Shown here: positions 1 to 8,933 of the stretch, piece by piece
Layout of the letters: the number at the start of each line of letters is the position of its first letter
How positions within the stretch are numbered: position 1 is the stretch's first letter
Assembly: GCA_003670745.1 (NCBI GenBank)
Contig: QWQR01000006.1
Span: 1 to 41,828, forward strand
Length of the DNA: 41,828 nucleotides
From: Chloroflexota bacterium
Lineage (GTDB): Bacteria > Chloroflexota > Limnocylindria > Limnocylindrales > Limnocylindraceae
Direction of reading: 5' to 3'
The notes under the pieces: model-generated
Told to the model about the DNA's origin: nothing
The model's input: the letters and a program-made list of their open reading frames with translations, nothing else
Databases searched by the model: none
Program-made: the position numbers and the translations under genes

Positions 1-289
1 AGCTCCCTGGCGGCGCAGCCTCTGGTGGGGTGAGCGCCTCGTTGGCCGGCCCCGACCAAATGATCGGTGTGGCGGGGGCATCGATCGGTTGCGCCGCCTC
101 GCGCGACGCCCAAGCAACGAATGCAGGACACGCGGTGAACCCTGGATCGAGGCAGTAACGCTCCTGCTGCGCCAGGTCGACCGGATTCGCGGGCTTCGAC
201 GCAAAGCAGGCGTGCGCGCGGTCAGGGATCGACGAGCGACGGGCAGGCTCGCCCGCGATCGCGAGGAATGGACAGACGGTCGCGCTCAT
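1..289 (-). CDS. Partial CDS (3' end beyond left edge), Cys-rich N-terminal domain protein
   Basis: Manual translation from ATG at 289 (complement) is open to the window edge: MSATVCPFLAIAGEPARRSSIPDRAHACFASKPANPVDLAQQERYCLDPGFTACPAFVAWASREAAQPIDAPATPIIWSGPANEALTPPEAAPPGS. ATGA overlap with the stop of the upstream plsC-like gene. Not in the ORF track because it has no stop in the window. Confidence 0.6.
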   Translation of the reverse strand, partial: MSATVCPFLAIAGEPARRSSIPDRAHACFASKPANPVDLAQQERYCLDPGFTACPAFVAWASREAAQPIDAPATPIIWSGPANEALTPPEAAPPGS

Positions 290-1062
290 GTCGCCGATCC
301 TACCCCGCCGCCTACTCCGTTGCGCCAGATCTGCTCCATACGATCGGCGAGGGCATCGCTCCATGACGCGGCGAGCACCAACTCTTCGCGTGAGCCCGCG
401 GCGGGCGGCGCAGATCCTGCGGGCACGACCGTGAGATCGGCGAGGGCGATCACCTCGATGCGCGGCAGTCCAAATCGGCGATTGCGGAATCGAATGACGA
501 GCGGCACGATCGGTACTCCCGTGCGCAGCGAAATCACTGCGGCACCCGGCCGAAACTCAGCGAATCGATCCTTCGGTCCGCCGGTCCCGCCTTCAGGCAT
601 CACCGCGTAGTGCGCGCCCGCGGCGAAGACAGCCGTCGCTGCGGCCAGGTGCGTTTCGATTCCGCTCGCGCCGCGCCAGACCGGCAGCAGTCCGCCGAGT
701 CGACGCAACAGCGCGGCGCGCACGCGACCGCGCCCAACGAGGAACGGGCCGAGACCGAGCCACCAAATGCGCGGCTGCGCTGGTGCTGCAATGCCGATCG
801 CAAACGGCTCGAGGTAGCGACGATGTGGCGCGCCGATGAGCACACGCGACCCCGAGTGCGCGAGTCGGTCGAGCCCGACGCCTTGAACGCGCAGCCCAAA
901 GATCCACCCGACGGAACGAATGCTGATCCGCAGGAGCCGGTAGCCGGGACCGGCGGCGGCCCAGGGGCTCCTGCCAAGCCATGCGACCCCCTCCCCCGCT
1001 GAAGGAGGGGTCAGCGCGTCGGCGCTGTAGGTGGAGTACGCCCGAACCTTGCGCTCAGCCAT
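286..1062 (-). CDS. 1-acyl-sn-glycerol-3-phosphate acyltransferase-like (PlsC/LPLAT family)
   Basis: LIGAPHRRYLEPFAIG (HX4-type motif region), VMPEGGTGGPKDRFAEFRPGAAVISLRTGVPIVPLVI (PEGT-like and GVPIVPV motifs). Start taken at MAERK (1062), preceded by TAGGGT-N7; the ORF track start at 1167 is probably too long. Confidence 0.8.
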   Translation of the reverse strand: MAERKVRAYSTYSADALTPPSAGEGVAWLGRSPWAAAGPGYRLLRISIRSVGWIFGLRVQGVGLDRLAHSGSRVLIGAPHRRYLEPFAIGIAAPAQPRIWWLGLGPFLVGRGRVRAALLRRLGGLLPVWRGASGIETHLAAATAVFAAGAHYAVMPEGGTGGPKDRFAEFRPGAAVISLRTGVPIVPLVIRFRNRRFGLPRIEVIALADLTVVPAGSAPPAAGSREELVLAASWSDALADRMEQIWRNGVGGGVGSAT

Positions 1063-1157
1063 CGAGCGAACCCTACACCGCGAGCGGCGGCGCGGGCGGA
1101 GGGTTACCGTGAGGGTGGCCGCTGACCGTGGCGGCGTACACATAAGGGGGGAATGGC

Positions 1158-1511
1158 ATGACGGCACTTGGCACGCTGGAGTTGGTACTCATTTTTGTTC
1201 ACCTGCTTGGCATGGCAGCGATCGTCGGTGGCTACTTTGCGGGAATCTCGTCAGCAACCAAGCGGCTGAGCGCTGGCATGGTCCACGGGACGCTCTTGCA
1301 GCTCGTGAGCGGCATAGCAATCCTAGGTGTTGAAATGGCAGAAAATTCACCGTACAGTCGTGCGAAATTTGGCGTCAAACTACTTATCGTCATCGTCGCA
1401 CTCTTGATCGCGTGGCCGCGCCGCCGAGCGGCCTCGGTGCCGGCAAGCACGTATCACGCTATCGGGCTCTTGGCTATCACGAACGTCGTGATCGCAATCT
1501 TTTGGAAGTAA
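1158..1511 (+). CDS. Small integral membrane protein
   Basis: 117 aa with several hydrophobic segments (LELVLIFVHLLGMAAIVGGYFAG, LLIVIVALLIAW, IGLLAITNVVIAIFW). Confidence 0.65.
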   Translation: MTALGTLELVLIFVHLLGMAAIVGGYFAGISSATKRLSAGMVHGTLLQLVSGIAILGVEMAENSPYSRAKFGVKLLIVIVALLIAWPRRRAASVPASTYHAIGLLAITNVVIAIFWK

Positions 1512-1539
1512 CGAATACATAGAGATGGAGGCAACTACG

Positions 1540-1965
1540 ATGCGTAACCTGATCAAGCTCCCGAAGTTCTCGCTCCCTGCAGTCGTTGAGGTGCACGCGC
1601 ACTGCGACGTGCCGTGCGGGATCTACGACCCAGCCGGTGCCGTCATCGCCGCGAAGACTGTCGCGCGCATGGTCGAGCTGATCGGCCAGATTGAGGTGAC
1701 CGACGTCGCCAGCCGCAACAAGTTTGTGCGCTGCGTCGAGGTGAAAGAGGAGCACGCCGAGAAGGTGAAGCACGAAGTCCAGATCATCTGGTCCGACTAC
1801 TTCAAGCCTGAGCACCTCGCCAAGGTCCCCGACCTCCACGACCAGGTCTGGAAGTTGCTGAAGCTCGCCTCGAAGAACAAGCAGAACGTCGACGCCGCTG
1901 CTGCGGCGGAGCTCGTGGCTGCAACCGAGGCCTTCGCCGCCTCGTTCGCTGCGTCGAAGGCGTAA
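1540..1965 (+). CDS. sodN: Nickel-type superoxide dismutase, with N-terminal propeptide
   Basis: Ni-hook motif HCDVPCGIYDP after a ~20-aa propeptide (MRNLIKLPKFSLPAVVEVHA); downstream IIWSDYFKPEHL typical of NiSOD. SD GGAGG 8 nt upstream of ATG 1540. Confidence 0.93.
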   Translation: MRNLIKLPKFSLPAVVEVHAHCDVPCGIYDPAGAVIAAKTVARMVELIGQIEVTDVASRNKFVRCVEVKEEHAEKVKHEVQIIWSDYFKPEHLAKVPDLHDQVWKLLKLASKNKQNVDAAAAAELVAATEAFAASFAASKA

Positions 1966-1993
1966 CGCAGTAATTAATCGACGAGGCGAAGCG

Positions 1994-2365
1994 ATGCCTC
2001 GCGCGCGCCGCATCTGGCGCGCGATCGTCGTCGATCGATCGATGGAGCCGGCCCTCCGCGCGGAGGACCGGCTCCTCGTTTTACCCGCGGGCCCAGGAGG
2101 GCTCCCTTGGCTGCGCGGCGCGCCGCGCATCGGCAGCGTGGTGATCGTCGAGCGCGACGGCCGCCTCGACGTGAAGCGCGTTGGAGGGCTGCCAGGCGGC
2201 GAGCTGTGGCTGCTCGGCGATAACGCGGCGGCCTCGAGCGACTCACGGAGCTCTGGCCCCGTGCCGTTGAGCGCGCTGCGCGGCATCGTGGTGTGGCGGA
2301 GCGGACCACCCGGTCGACGCGGCCGAATTCCCAAACTTCGCGCGCGCACCGAAGCGTCCGCGTAG
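1994..2365 (+). CDS. sodX: Nickel-type superoxide dismutase maturation protease (S26/S24-like signal peptidase)
   Basis: VVDRSMEPALRAEDRLLV (Ser motif) and VIVERDGRLDVKRVGGLPGG (Lys motif), immediately downstream of sodN. Confidence 0.85.
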   Translation: MPRARRIWRAIVVDRSMEPALRAEDRLLVLPAGPGGLPWLRGAPRIGSVVIVERDGRLDVKRVGGLPGGELWLLGDNAAASSDSRSSGPVPLSALRGIVVWRSGPPGRRGRIPKLRARTEASA

Positions 2366-2379
2366 CGACGCCGAACGGA

Positions 2380-3321
2380 CTAGAGGGAGGCCACGACCTC
2401 GGCGAGCAGGTCGAGCGGCTCGTCCTCGTTCGGCAGGAAGTGCTGTAGCAGCAGGCGCTGCGCCCCAGCATCGCGGAAGGCGCGGATGCGCTCCGCCGCC
2501 TCACTCGGCGTTCCAGTCACCCACCGCGCTCGTCGCGGCGCCATGTACGCCTCGGCGTCACCGGCGGCACCAACCCGCTCCATGAAGCGCGCGACCGAGT
2601 CAGCCAGGCTCGACGTATCGCGCCCGATGAGCATCCCCGTCATTGCCGATCGCGCCAGCGTCGCAGGGTCGCGACCCGCGGCACGACACGCCGCGTCGAG
2701 CGCAGCGAACTTTTCGCGCGCGGACTCGGGAGTTGCCGAGGTGACGTTGAACTCATCGGCGAACGCTGCTGCGATGCGCATGCCGCGCGGCGATCCCTCG
2801 CCGCCAGTGATCACGAACGGCGTGGGCTCAGGGCGCGACCGAAAGCGCGCATCGCTCACGTGATAGTGGCGACCATCAAACGACCAGCCGTCGCCGCCGG
2901 TCCAAAGGCCGCGCAGCACCGTGAGCTGCTCCTCGAGCATCTCCGCGCGCACCGGCATGTCGGGAAAATCAAAGCCGTGGCGACGGTGCTCCGACTCTTG
3001 CCACCCTGCGCCAAGGCCAACATGGATCTGGCGCCCCGCCATCTCCTGCACCGTGGCCGCGATCTTTGCGAGGTTCCCAGGGTGACGAAAGGTGACGGGG
3101 CTCACGAGCGTGCCGATCGCAATGCGCTGCGTCTCGCGAGCGATCCCCGCAAGCACGCTCCATGCATCGGTGGTGGGCTGATCATCGGGGCCCGGGAACG
3201 ACTCGTAGTGATCGGTGCGATAAAAGGCGGCGAAGCCGAGCGACTCGACGCGTTGCGCGAGGGCACGCTGTCGCTCGTAGGTAAGTCCCATCTGCCCTTC
3301 GATCACGATGCCGATCTGCAT
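2380..3321 (-). CDS. LLM class flavin-dependent oxidoreductase, probably F420-dependent
   Basis: MQIGIVIEGQMGLTYERQRALAQRVESLGFAAFYRTDHYESF, IAIGTLVSPVTFRHPGNLAKIAATVQEMAGRQIHVGLGAGWQESEHR typical of the luciferase-like fold. Confidence 0.88.
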   Translation of the reverse strand: MQIGIVIEGQMGLTYERQRALAQRVESLGFAAFYRTDHYESFPGPDDQPTTDAWSVLAGIARETQRIAIGTLVSPVTFRHPGNLAKIAATVQEMAGRQIHVGLGAGWQESEHRRHGFDFPDMPVRAEMLEEQLTVLRGLWTGGDGWSFDGRHYHVSDARFRSRPEPTPFVITGGEGSPRGMRIAAAFADEFNVTSATPESAREKFAALDAACRAAGRDPATLARSAMTGMLIGRDTSSLADSVARFMERVGAAGDAEAYMAPRRARWVTGTPSEAAERIRAFRDAGAQRLLLQHFLPNEDEPLDLLAEVVASL

Positions 3322-3394
3322 GGGTGCAGGCTAGCGGAGCGAGATCGCCGCCGACCATGAGCCCATCTCACGAGACGTGCCGCGGCACACTGGG

Positions 3395-3400
3395 TATAAT
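3395..3400 (+). promoter_or_regulatory. Candidate -10 element (TATAAT) for the MFS gene
   Basis: Exact TATAAT in the intergenic region about 58 bp upstream of the ATG at 3458; no convincing -35. Confidence 0.4.
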
Positions 3401-3457
3401 CGTTGCGTTGCGAACCATTGCGGGACCCCGCGAGGACGCTGAACGTAGGAGGACCCC

Positions 3458-5128
3458 ATGGCCACCAGCACACGACGCTCACCCGCGCGCGCCAAGGGCG
3501 CGAAGCGACCCGCCGCGCAAGGCGCTGCACCCGCACGAGGCGGCGGTAGCGCCATCTCGGCAAACCTCTCCCCCCGCGCCAAGCAGGGGATCGTGGTCGC
3601 GATCATGCTCGCCCTCTTCCTCGGCGCGCTCGACCAAACGATCGTCGGAACCGCGCTTCCGCGGATCATCACCGAGCTGAACGGCGCCAATCTCTACACC
3701 TGGGTCGTAACGATCTACCTGCTCGCAAGCACCGTGACGGTGCCGATCTACGGAAAGCTCTCCGACATGTACGGCCGCAAGCCGCTCCTCCTGATCGGCG
3801 TCGGCCTCTTCCTTGTCGGCTCGGCGCTCGCCGGGCTCTCGCAGAACATTGAGCAGCTGATCATCTTCCGCGGCATCCAGGGGCTCGGCGCCGGTGCGCT
3901 CTTCCCGATCGCCCTCGCCACCATCGGCGACCTCTTTAGCCCACAGGAGCGCGGACGCTACCAGGGGCTCTTCGGCGCCGTCTTCGGCCTCTCAAGCCTC
4001 ATCGGACCAGCACTCGGCGGCTGGCTCACCGACACGTTCAGCTGGCACCTCATCTTCTACGTCAACCTGCCAATCGGCCTTCTGAGCATTGCGATCATCC
4101 TGCTTGAGCTTCCAACGTTTAAGGGTCGAGCGAACCAGAAGATCGACTTCCTCGGCGCGATCGTCTTCGCCGCCGGCATCATTCCAGTACTCATCGGATT
4201 GACGAACGTGCAGAGCAACGCCTTCGCTACCCCAGAGGTTGCAGGGCTGATTTCAGCGGGCCTCGCCATCCTCTGCCTCTTCCTCTTTATTGAGGCGAAG
4301 GCGGAAGAGCCGATCATCCCGCTTGAACTCTTCAAGAACCGTACGTTTGCGGCGGCGGCGGCGGCGACCTTCTTCGCCTCGTTTGGCTTCTTCGCCTCCA
4401 TCATCTTCTTGCCGCGCTACTTCCAGACCGTGCTCGGCGAGACGGCGACCAACTCTGGCTACGCCACGCTTCCGCTCCTGCTCGGCGTGATCATCAGTTC
4501 CATTAGCGCAGGGCAGATGGTGGCGCGACGGGGTCGCTACAAGTCGCTCATCCTCGGCGCGATCGTGCTCGTCACATTGGGGTCGCTCCTGCTCACAAAT
4601 ATCAAGGCAGATACCGACCCGTGGGTGCTGCGCGGATGGATGTTCCTCGCCGGTCTCGGCGTTGGGCCAACCCTCTCGGTATTCACCATCGTGGTGCAGA
4701 ACGCAGTGCCGTTTAAGTTCCTCGGCGCCGCAACGTCAAACCTCACCTTCTTCCGCCAGGTTGGCGGCTCCGTGGGGCTCGCCATCGTTGGCTCCTACTT
4801 CGGTGGGCAGCTAACGACCACCATTCCGAAGGAGCTTGCCGCGGCGGCTCCGGTGGGAACCTTTGACGCATTCTTTGCCGCAACGGGCGGCAATCTTGAT
4901 CAGTTGACGAACGTTGGCGGAAAGTTTGATCCCGCCCTCCTCGCGCTGATCCCAGGAGAATTTGTTGATGTCTTCTTCAACGCAATCAAGGCGGGGATTG
5001 CCGATGCGATCGGCTCGATCTTCTGGCTTGCCGTGGTAGCAAGCCTTGTTGCACTTGTTGCCGCGACGTTGATTGAGGAGATCCCGCTCCGCTCGCGCGC
5101 GGGGGCAGGGGCACCAACCGAGCTGTGA
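3458..5128 (+). CDS. MFS drug transporter, DHA2/EmrB-QacA family
   Basis: LDQTIVGTALPRIITEL, YGKLSDMYGRKPLLLIGVGLFLVGSALAGLS, RGIQGLGAGALFPIALATIGDLF; multiple TM segments; SD AGGAGG upstream. Confidence 0.93.
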   Translation: MATSTRRSPARAKGAKRPAAQGAAPARGGGSAISANLSPRAKQGIVVAIMLALFLGALDQTIVGTALPRIITELNGANLYTWVVTIYLLASTVTVPIYGKLSDMYGRKPLLLIGVGLFLVGSALAGLSQNIEQLIIFRGIQGLGAGALFPIALATIGDLFSPQERGRYQGLFGAVFGLSSLIGPALGGWLTDTFSWHLIFYVNLPIGLLSIAIILLELPTFKGRANQKIDFLGAIVFAAGIIPVLIGLTNVQSNAFATPEVAGLISAGLAILCLFLFIEAKAEEPIIPLELFKNRTFAAAAAATFFASFGFFASIIFLPRYFQTVLGETATNSGYATLPLLLGVIISSISAGQMVARRGRYKSLILGAIVLVTLGSLLLTNIKADTDPWVLRGWMFLAGLGVGPTLSVFTIVVQNAVPFKFLGAATSNLTFFRQVGGSVGLAIVGSYFGGQLTTTIPKELAAAAPVGTFDAFFAATGGNLDQLTNVGGKFDPALLALIPGEFVDVFFNAIKAGIADAIGSIFWLAVVASLVALVAATLIEEIPLRSRAGAGAPTEL

Positions 5129-6654
5129 TTCGACGGCGCGCGCTCGTCGTCGCCCTCCTTCTCGCACTCAGTGCGGGGGGGATCGACGCGAGCGCGCCGC
5201 AGCCGGTAGCGGCGGCAGCCTTCCGCTGCACCGACTGGAACTCGCTCACCCAGCCCCCCGACAAGCTCTGGGTGCACGTGGCGCTCAAGGTGGGTCGTAA
5301 GTGGAAGATCGATAAGCGCCAAGAGGTCGACTTCAAGACCTACGTTGAGCGCGTGATCATCAAGGAGTGGGGCCCCAACGAGACGAACCGTGCGCAGCTC
5401 CTCGCCGCAGCGATCATCGTGAAGCAGTACGCCTGGTGGTACGTGATGCACCCCGACAAGGACCGTACCGACATCGACGAGAACTGCTTCGACGTTGGAT
5501 CGACCCCCGTCACCTATCAACTCTACCGATCCGACGCCATCGAGAAGCAGGAGGTGGCCGATATCGCACGCGTAGCCCGCGGTGAGGCGGCGCGACTCCC
5601 CCTGATTCGCGCAGCGATCGAGGCAACCTGGAACATGACGCTCTGGAAGACGAGCGGCGTGAACAAAGGGTTCGCCCACACCGGATATCGCGCCGGTCGC
5701 TACAAGAAGGGATGCGACCACTACTACTCCGCCTTCCACCTCTATCAGCAGAACGCGCGGCGCTGCGCGCAAGATGGTGAGAGCTACGAGGCGATCATCC
5801 GTCGCTTCTACGGGCCGAACATCGCCATTTACAGCGAGCCGCCATTCACCGACGTGAACGGCAATTTGCAGGGGCCGCCGGAGTGGAGCTTCGACTCTAC
5901 GAACCCGCCGTACGACTGGAGCGGCGCCGGTGGCAGCACGACCGAACTCCAGGGAGATTTCGACGGCGACCTGCGCCCCGAGATCGGGCTCCTCAGCGTC
6001 AACGCCTCGAGTGGTCGCGCCGCGCTCGGCGCCTTTGAGGCGCGCAGTAACGGCACCTTCTGGCGCGACGGCATCTGGAACGCCGACCTGACGGCGGCGA
6101 AGATTGATGCGGCGAGTGCCCAGTTCCAGCTTGCCGACATGAACGGTGATGGCGCCGACGACATGGTGATCACCGCCCCATCGCCCGCCGTTGGCGCAGC
6201 TCCCGCTCCGGCAACGACGAGCATCTGGATCGCCCTCTCTGAGAAGCGCCCGTGGATTAACGGGGTGCTGCAAGATCCCGTCATCGGCGCCCCGATCCTC
6301 GTCGGAACGGTCGCATCGGCGAATCTCCTTTCGATCTGGGATCGCGACGCCGATGGGCGCGCGGAGCTCGTGCTCCCCCGCGTCGAGAGCGATGGGCGCC
6401 TCAGCATTGACCTTTTGGTCGTTCCAAAGGCGGGCGGCGCTCCGCTCGTTACCCGATGGTGGAGCTCGCCAACGGAGCGTGGAGCGGTCGACATCAACTC
6501 GCTCCAGGTGAGTAGCGCCCCACTCGGGATCGTGCGAGGGGTCGATAAGAAGCGCACCCCGCGCTCAGAACTCATCGTCGCGGCTCGCTACGCAGCGGGG
6601 AGTGCCACCTTCGCAATCGGTGGCTGGCTCCGCGATACCGCGACGCTCCGCTAG
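5125..6654 (+). CDS. Secreted SpoIID/LytB-like domain protein with C-terminal FG-GAP/VCBS-like repeats
   Basis: Signal peptide; DFKTYVERVIIKEWGPNETNRAQLLAAAIIVKQYAWWYV and ESYEAIIRRFYGPNI resemble SpoIID; GDFDGDLRPEIGLL, ADMNGDGADDMVI, WDRDADGRAELVL resemble FG-GAP/VCBS repeats. GTG start overlaps MFS stop. Confidence 0.7.
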   Translation: MIRRRALVVALLLALSAGGIDASAPQPVAAAAFRCTDWNSLTQPPDKLWVHVALKVGRKWKIDKRQEVDFKTYVERVIIKEWGPNETNRAQLLAAAIIVKQYAWWYVMHPDKDRTDIDENCFDVGSTPVTYQLYRSDAIEKQEVADIARVARGEAARLPLIRAAIEATWNMTLWKTSGVNKGFAHTGYRAGRYKKGCDHYYSAFHLYQQNARRCAQDGESYEAIIRRFYGPNIAIYSEPPFTDVNGNLQGPPEWSFDSTNPPYDWSGAGGSTTELQGDFDGDLRPEIGLLSVNASSGRAALGAFEARSNGTFWRDGIWNADLTAAKIDAASAQFQLADMNGDGADDMVITAPSPAVGAAPAPATTSIWIALSEKRPWINGVLQDPVIGAPILVGTVASANLLSIWDRDADGRAELVLPRVESDGRLSIDLLVVPKAGGAPLVTRWWSSPTERGAVDINSLQVSSAPLGIVRGVDKKRTPRSELIVAARYAAGSATFAIGGWLRDTATLR

Positions 6655-6677
6655 CGAGGGCTCGCTACCATGCACCT

Positions 6678-7007
6678 ATGAGCAACGACACAGCGAGCAG
6701 CGGCGCGACTGGTTGGTTCTCTGCACGCCTTGCCGCGCGGCCTGGAAGCCTCGCCGCAGCGGCCACGGCGCTCGCCGCTGCCGGCATCGCGATCGAGGGG
6801 ATGGTCGGCAGTCCTGAGGGCGGTGATGGCGAGGTGCAGATCGGCGTTGCGGCGGCGCAACTCGATGCCGCAATCAAGGCGCTGAACGCCGCAGGTGTGA
6901 GCACGCAGCACGATGCGGCAGCGCCGCAACTCGAGCCCACTGGCGCTGCAGGCGAAGGGCTCGAACTCGGGATCATCGGCGCGATCCTTCGCGGCCCACG
7001 CAGCTGA
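6678..7007 (+). CDS. ACT-like domain small protein
   Basis: WFSARLAARPGSLAAAATALAAAGIAIEGMVGS...GEVQIGVAAAQLDAAIKALNAAGV resembles the ACT fold pattern. Confidence 0.55.
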   Translation: MSNDTASSGATGWFSARLAARPGSLAAAATALAAAGIAIEGMVGSPEGGDGEVQIGVAAAQLDAAIKALNAAGVSTQHDAAAPQLEPTGAAGEGLELGIIGAILRGPRS

Positions 7008-7017
7008 GCTCGCGCCC

Positions 7018-7842
7018 GTGAGCGCGCAACGACTCACGGTTGCTACCTGGAACGTGAATGGTCTCCGCGCGCGCGTTGAGCGGGTCGGAACCTGGCTCGA
7101 CGCCTTCGCCCCCGACGTGGTGCTCCTTCAGGAGACGAAGTGCAATCCCGAGCAGGTCCCCGCTGAACTCTTCGCGCCGCGAGGCTACACCTGGTGCGCG
7201 CAAGGTGCGGGCGGGCGCAATGGCGTGTTGATCGCCTCACGCGTCGGCCTGGAGCCCTCCGACGATCGCCTTGTGAGCGCAGCAGCACCTGCGAGCGAGG
7301 TCGACCTACTTACTGAGCCGCGCTTCATCAGCGCAACTTGCGCCGGCCTGCGTGTCGCCTCAATCTACGCGCCACATGGCCGCGAGGTCGACTCGCCGTA
7401 CTGGCATGAGAAGCTGCGCTGGTACGCGGCACTCCGCGACTGGTCTGCCACACGCCTCACCGCCGCAGATCCGTTGATCATTGGCGGCGACTTCAACGTT
7501 GCGCCGACCGACGACGATGTGTGGGATCCAGCCGTGCTCGCTGGCGGCACCCACGTGAGCGAGCAAGAACGCGCCGCATTCGCAGCGCTCACCGGGCTCG
7601 GACTCGCTGACGCCGCGGTTGCGCTCGCGACCCCCGAGGAGAAGGCGCCGTACACCTGGTGGGACTATCGCAACGGCGCCTTTCATCGCGGCTGGGGGAT
7701 GCGCATCGACCAGATCCTCGTCGACCCGCGCGCAGGAAGGCTCGTCGCTAGCAGCGTCGACCGCGAGGGGCGTAAGGGTGCGTCGCCCTCAGATCACGCC
7801 GCTCTGCAGGCAACGATTGAGCGCAGCGCAGCAACAGCATGA
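7018..7842 (+). CDS. xth: Exodeoxyribonuclease III
   Basis: LTVATWNVNGLRARVERVGTWLDAFAPDVVLLQETKC, IIGGDFNVAPTDDDVWDP, MRIDQILVDP, SDHAAL. GTG at 7018 preferred over the track start at 6913. Confidence 0.93.
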   Translation: MSAQRLTVATWNVNGLRARVERVGTWLDAFAPDVVLLQETKCNPEQVPAELFAPRGYTWCAQGAGGRNGVLIASRVGLEPSDDRLVSAAAPASEVDLLTEPRFISATCAGLRVASIYAPHGREVDSPYWHEKLRWYAALRDWSATRLTAADPLIIGGDFNVAPTDDDVWDPAVLAGGTHVSEQERAAFAALTGLGLADAAVALATPEEKAPYTWWDYRNGAFHRGWGMRIDQILVDPRAGRLVASSVDREGRKGASPSDHAALQATIERSAATA

Positions 7843-8933
7843 GCGCGCAACCGAGCACAGAGCGACTTGCGGCAAGTGATGCGGGGATCGCCCGCGCCGC
7901 AGAGATCGTGCGCGGCGGCGGCCTCGTGGCCATGCCAACGGAGACGGTCTACGGCCTTGGCGCCAACGCGCTCGATCCGATCGCCGTTGCGAAGATCTTC
8001 GCCGCAAAGGAGCGCCCGACCTTCGATCCGCTGATCGTGCACGTGGCCGACCGCGCAGCGCTCAACGACCTGCTCACCACAGAGGCGCTGGCTGATCCTC
8101 GCATCGCCGCCCTCGCTGACGCCCTCTGGCCTGGGCCGCTCACGATCGTCGCAGCGGCGAGTGCATCAATCCCGTCGCTCGTGCGTTCGGGGCTTCCAAC
8201 CGTCGGCGTTCGCATTCCTGATCACCCGGTTGCCCTCGCACTCATTCGCGCCGCAGGCGTGCCGATCGCCGCGCCGAGCGCGAATCGTTTCGGCCGCCTC
8301 TCCCCCACGCGCGCCGAACACGTGCTCGCCGACCTCGACGGCCGCATCGACGCGGTGATCGACGCAGGGGCGACGCGCGTCGGCGTGGAGTCGACCGTCG
8401 TCGCGCTCGATCCGGGTGGGCCCGCCACGCTGCTCCGCCCTGGCGGCGTGAGCCTTGAGCAGCTTCAGTCGCTCCTCGCCCCGCTCGGCGGCATCCAGGT
8501 TGCCGCTGCGGTGCAGGCAGGTTCAACACCACTCCCCGCTCCGGGAATGACCGCGGCGCACTACGCGCCGCGCGCGCCGATCCGACTCTCGAACCATTCG
8601 ACCGAGTCGGCGGCGCCGACCGACGATCCTTTCGCTGGGCTCGACCACTGCGCGCTGCTCGGGATCGACCGTGCCGATCTTGATCGCCTTGAGGCTGAGG
8701 CGAAGCGCGCAAACGTACCCGTCGTTGCCGCCCTCCCCCTCTCCGAGGTGCGCGACCCAGTCGCGGCCGCAGCGGCGCTCTTCGATCTGCTCCATCGCCT
8801 CGACGCGGCGCTCGCGAGCGTCACGAACGGAGGAATCGTCGCGACCCTCTATCCTGCTTCAGGACTCGGTCTGGCGATCGCCGATCGACTCCGCCGTGCC
8901 GCAGCGGCATCAACGAACGGAGCAGCGCAGTGA
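7839..8933 (+). CDS. L-threonylcarbamoyladenylate synthase (Sua5/YwlC type with C-terminal Sua5 domain)
   Basis: GGLVAMPTETVYGLGANALDPIAVAKIFAAKERPTFDPLIVHV, GVRIPDHPVALALI, PSANRFGRLSPT; ATGA overlap with xth. Confidence 0.93.
   Translation: MSAQPSTERLAASDAGIARAAEIVRGGGLVAMPTETVYGLGANALDPIAVAKIFAAKERPTFDPLIVHVADRAALNDLLTTEALADPRIAALADALWPGPLTIVAAASASIPSLVRSGLPTVGVRIPDHPVALALIRAAGVPIAAPSANRFGRLSPTRAEHVLADLDGRIDAVIDAGATRVGVESTVVALDPGGPATLLRPGGVSLEQLQSLLAPLGGIQVAAAVQAGSTPLPAPGMTAAHYAPRAPIRLSNHSTESAAPTDDPFAGLDHCALLGIDRADLDRLEAEAKRANVPVVAALPLSEVRDPVAAAAALFDLLHRLDAALASVTNGGIVATLYPASGLGLAIADRLRRAAAASTNGAAQ

Noticed and set aside
89-610. 173-aa plus-strand ORF at the left edge
   Set aside because: Overlaps the partial Cys-rich CDS and the plsC-like gene on the opposite strand; composition is shadow-like.
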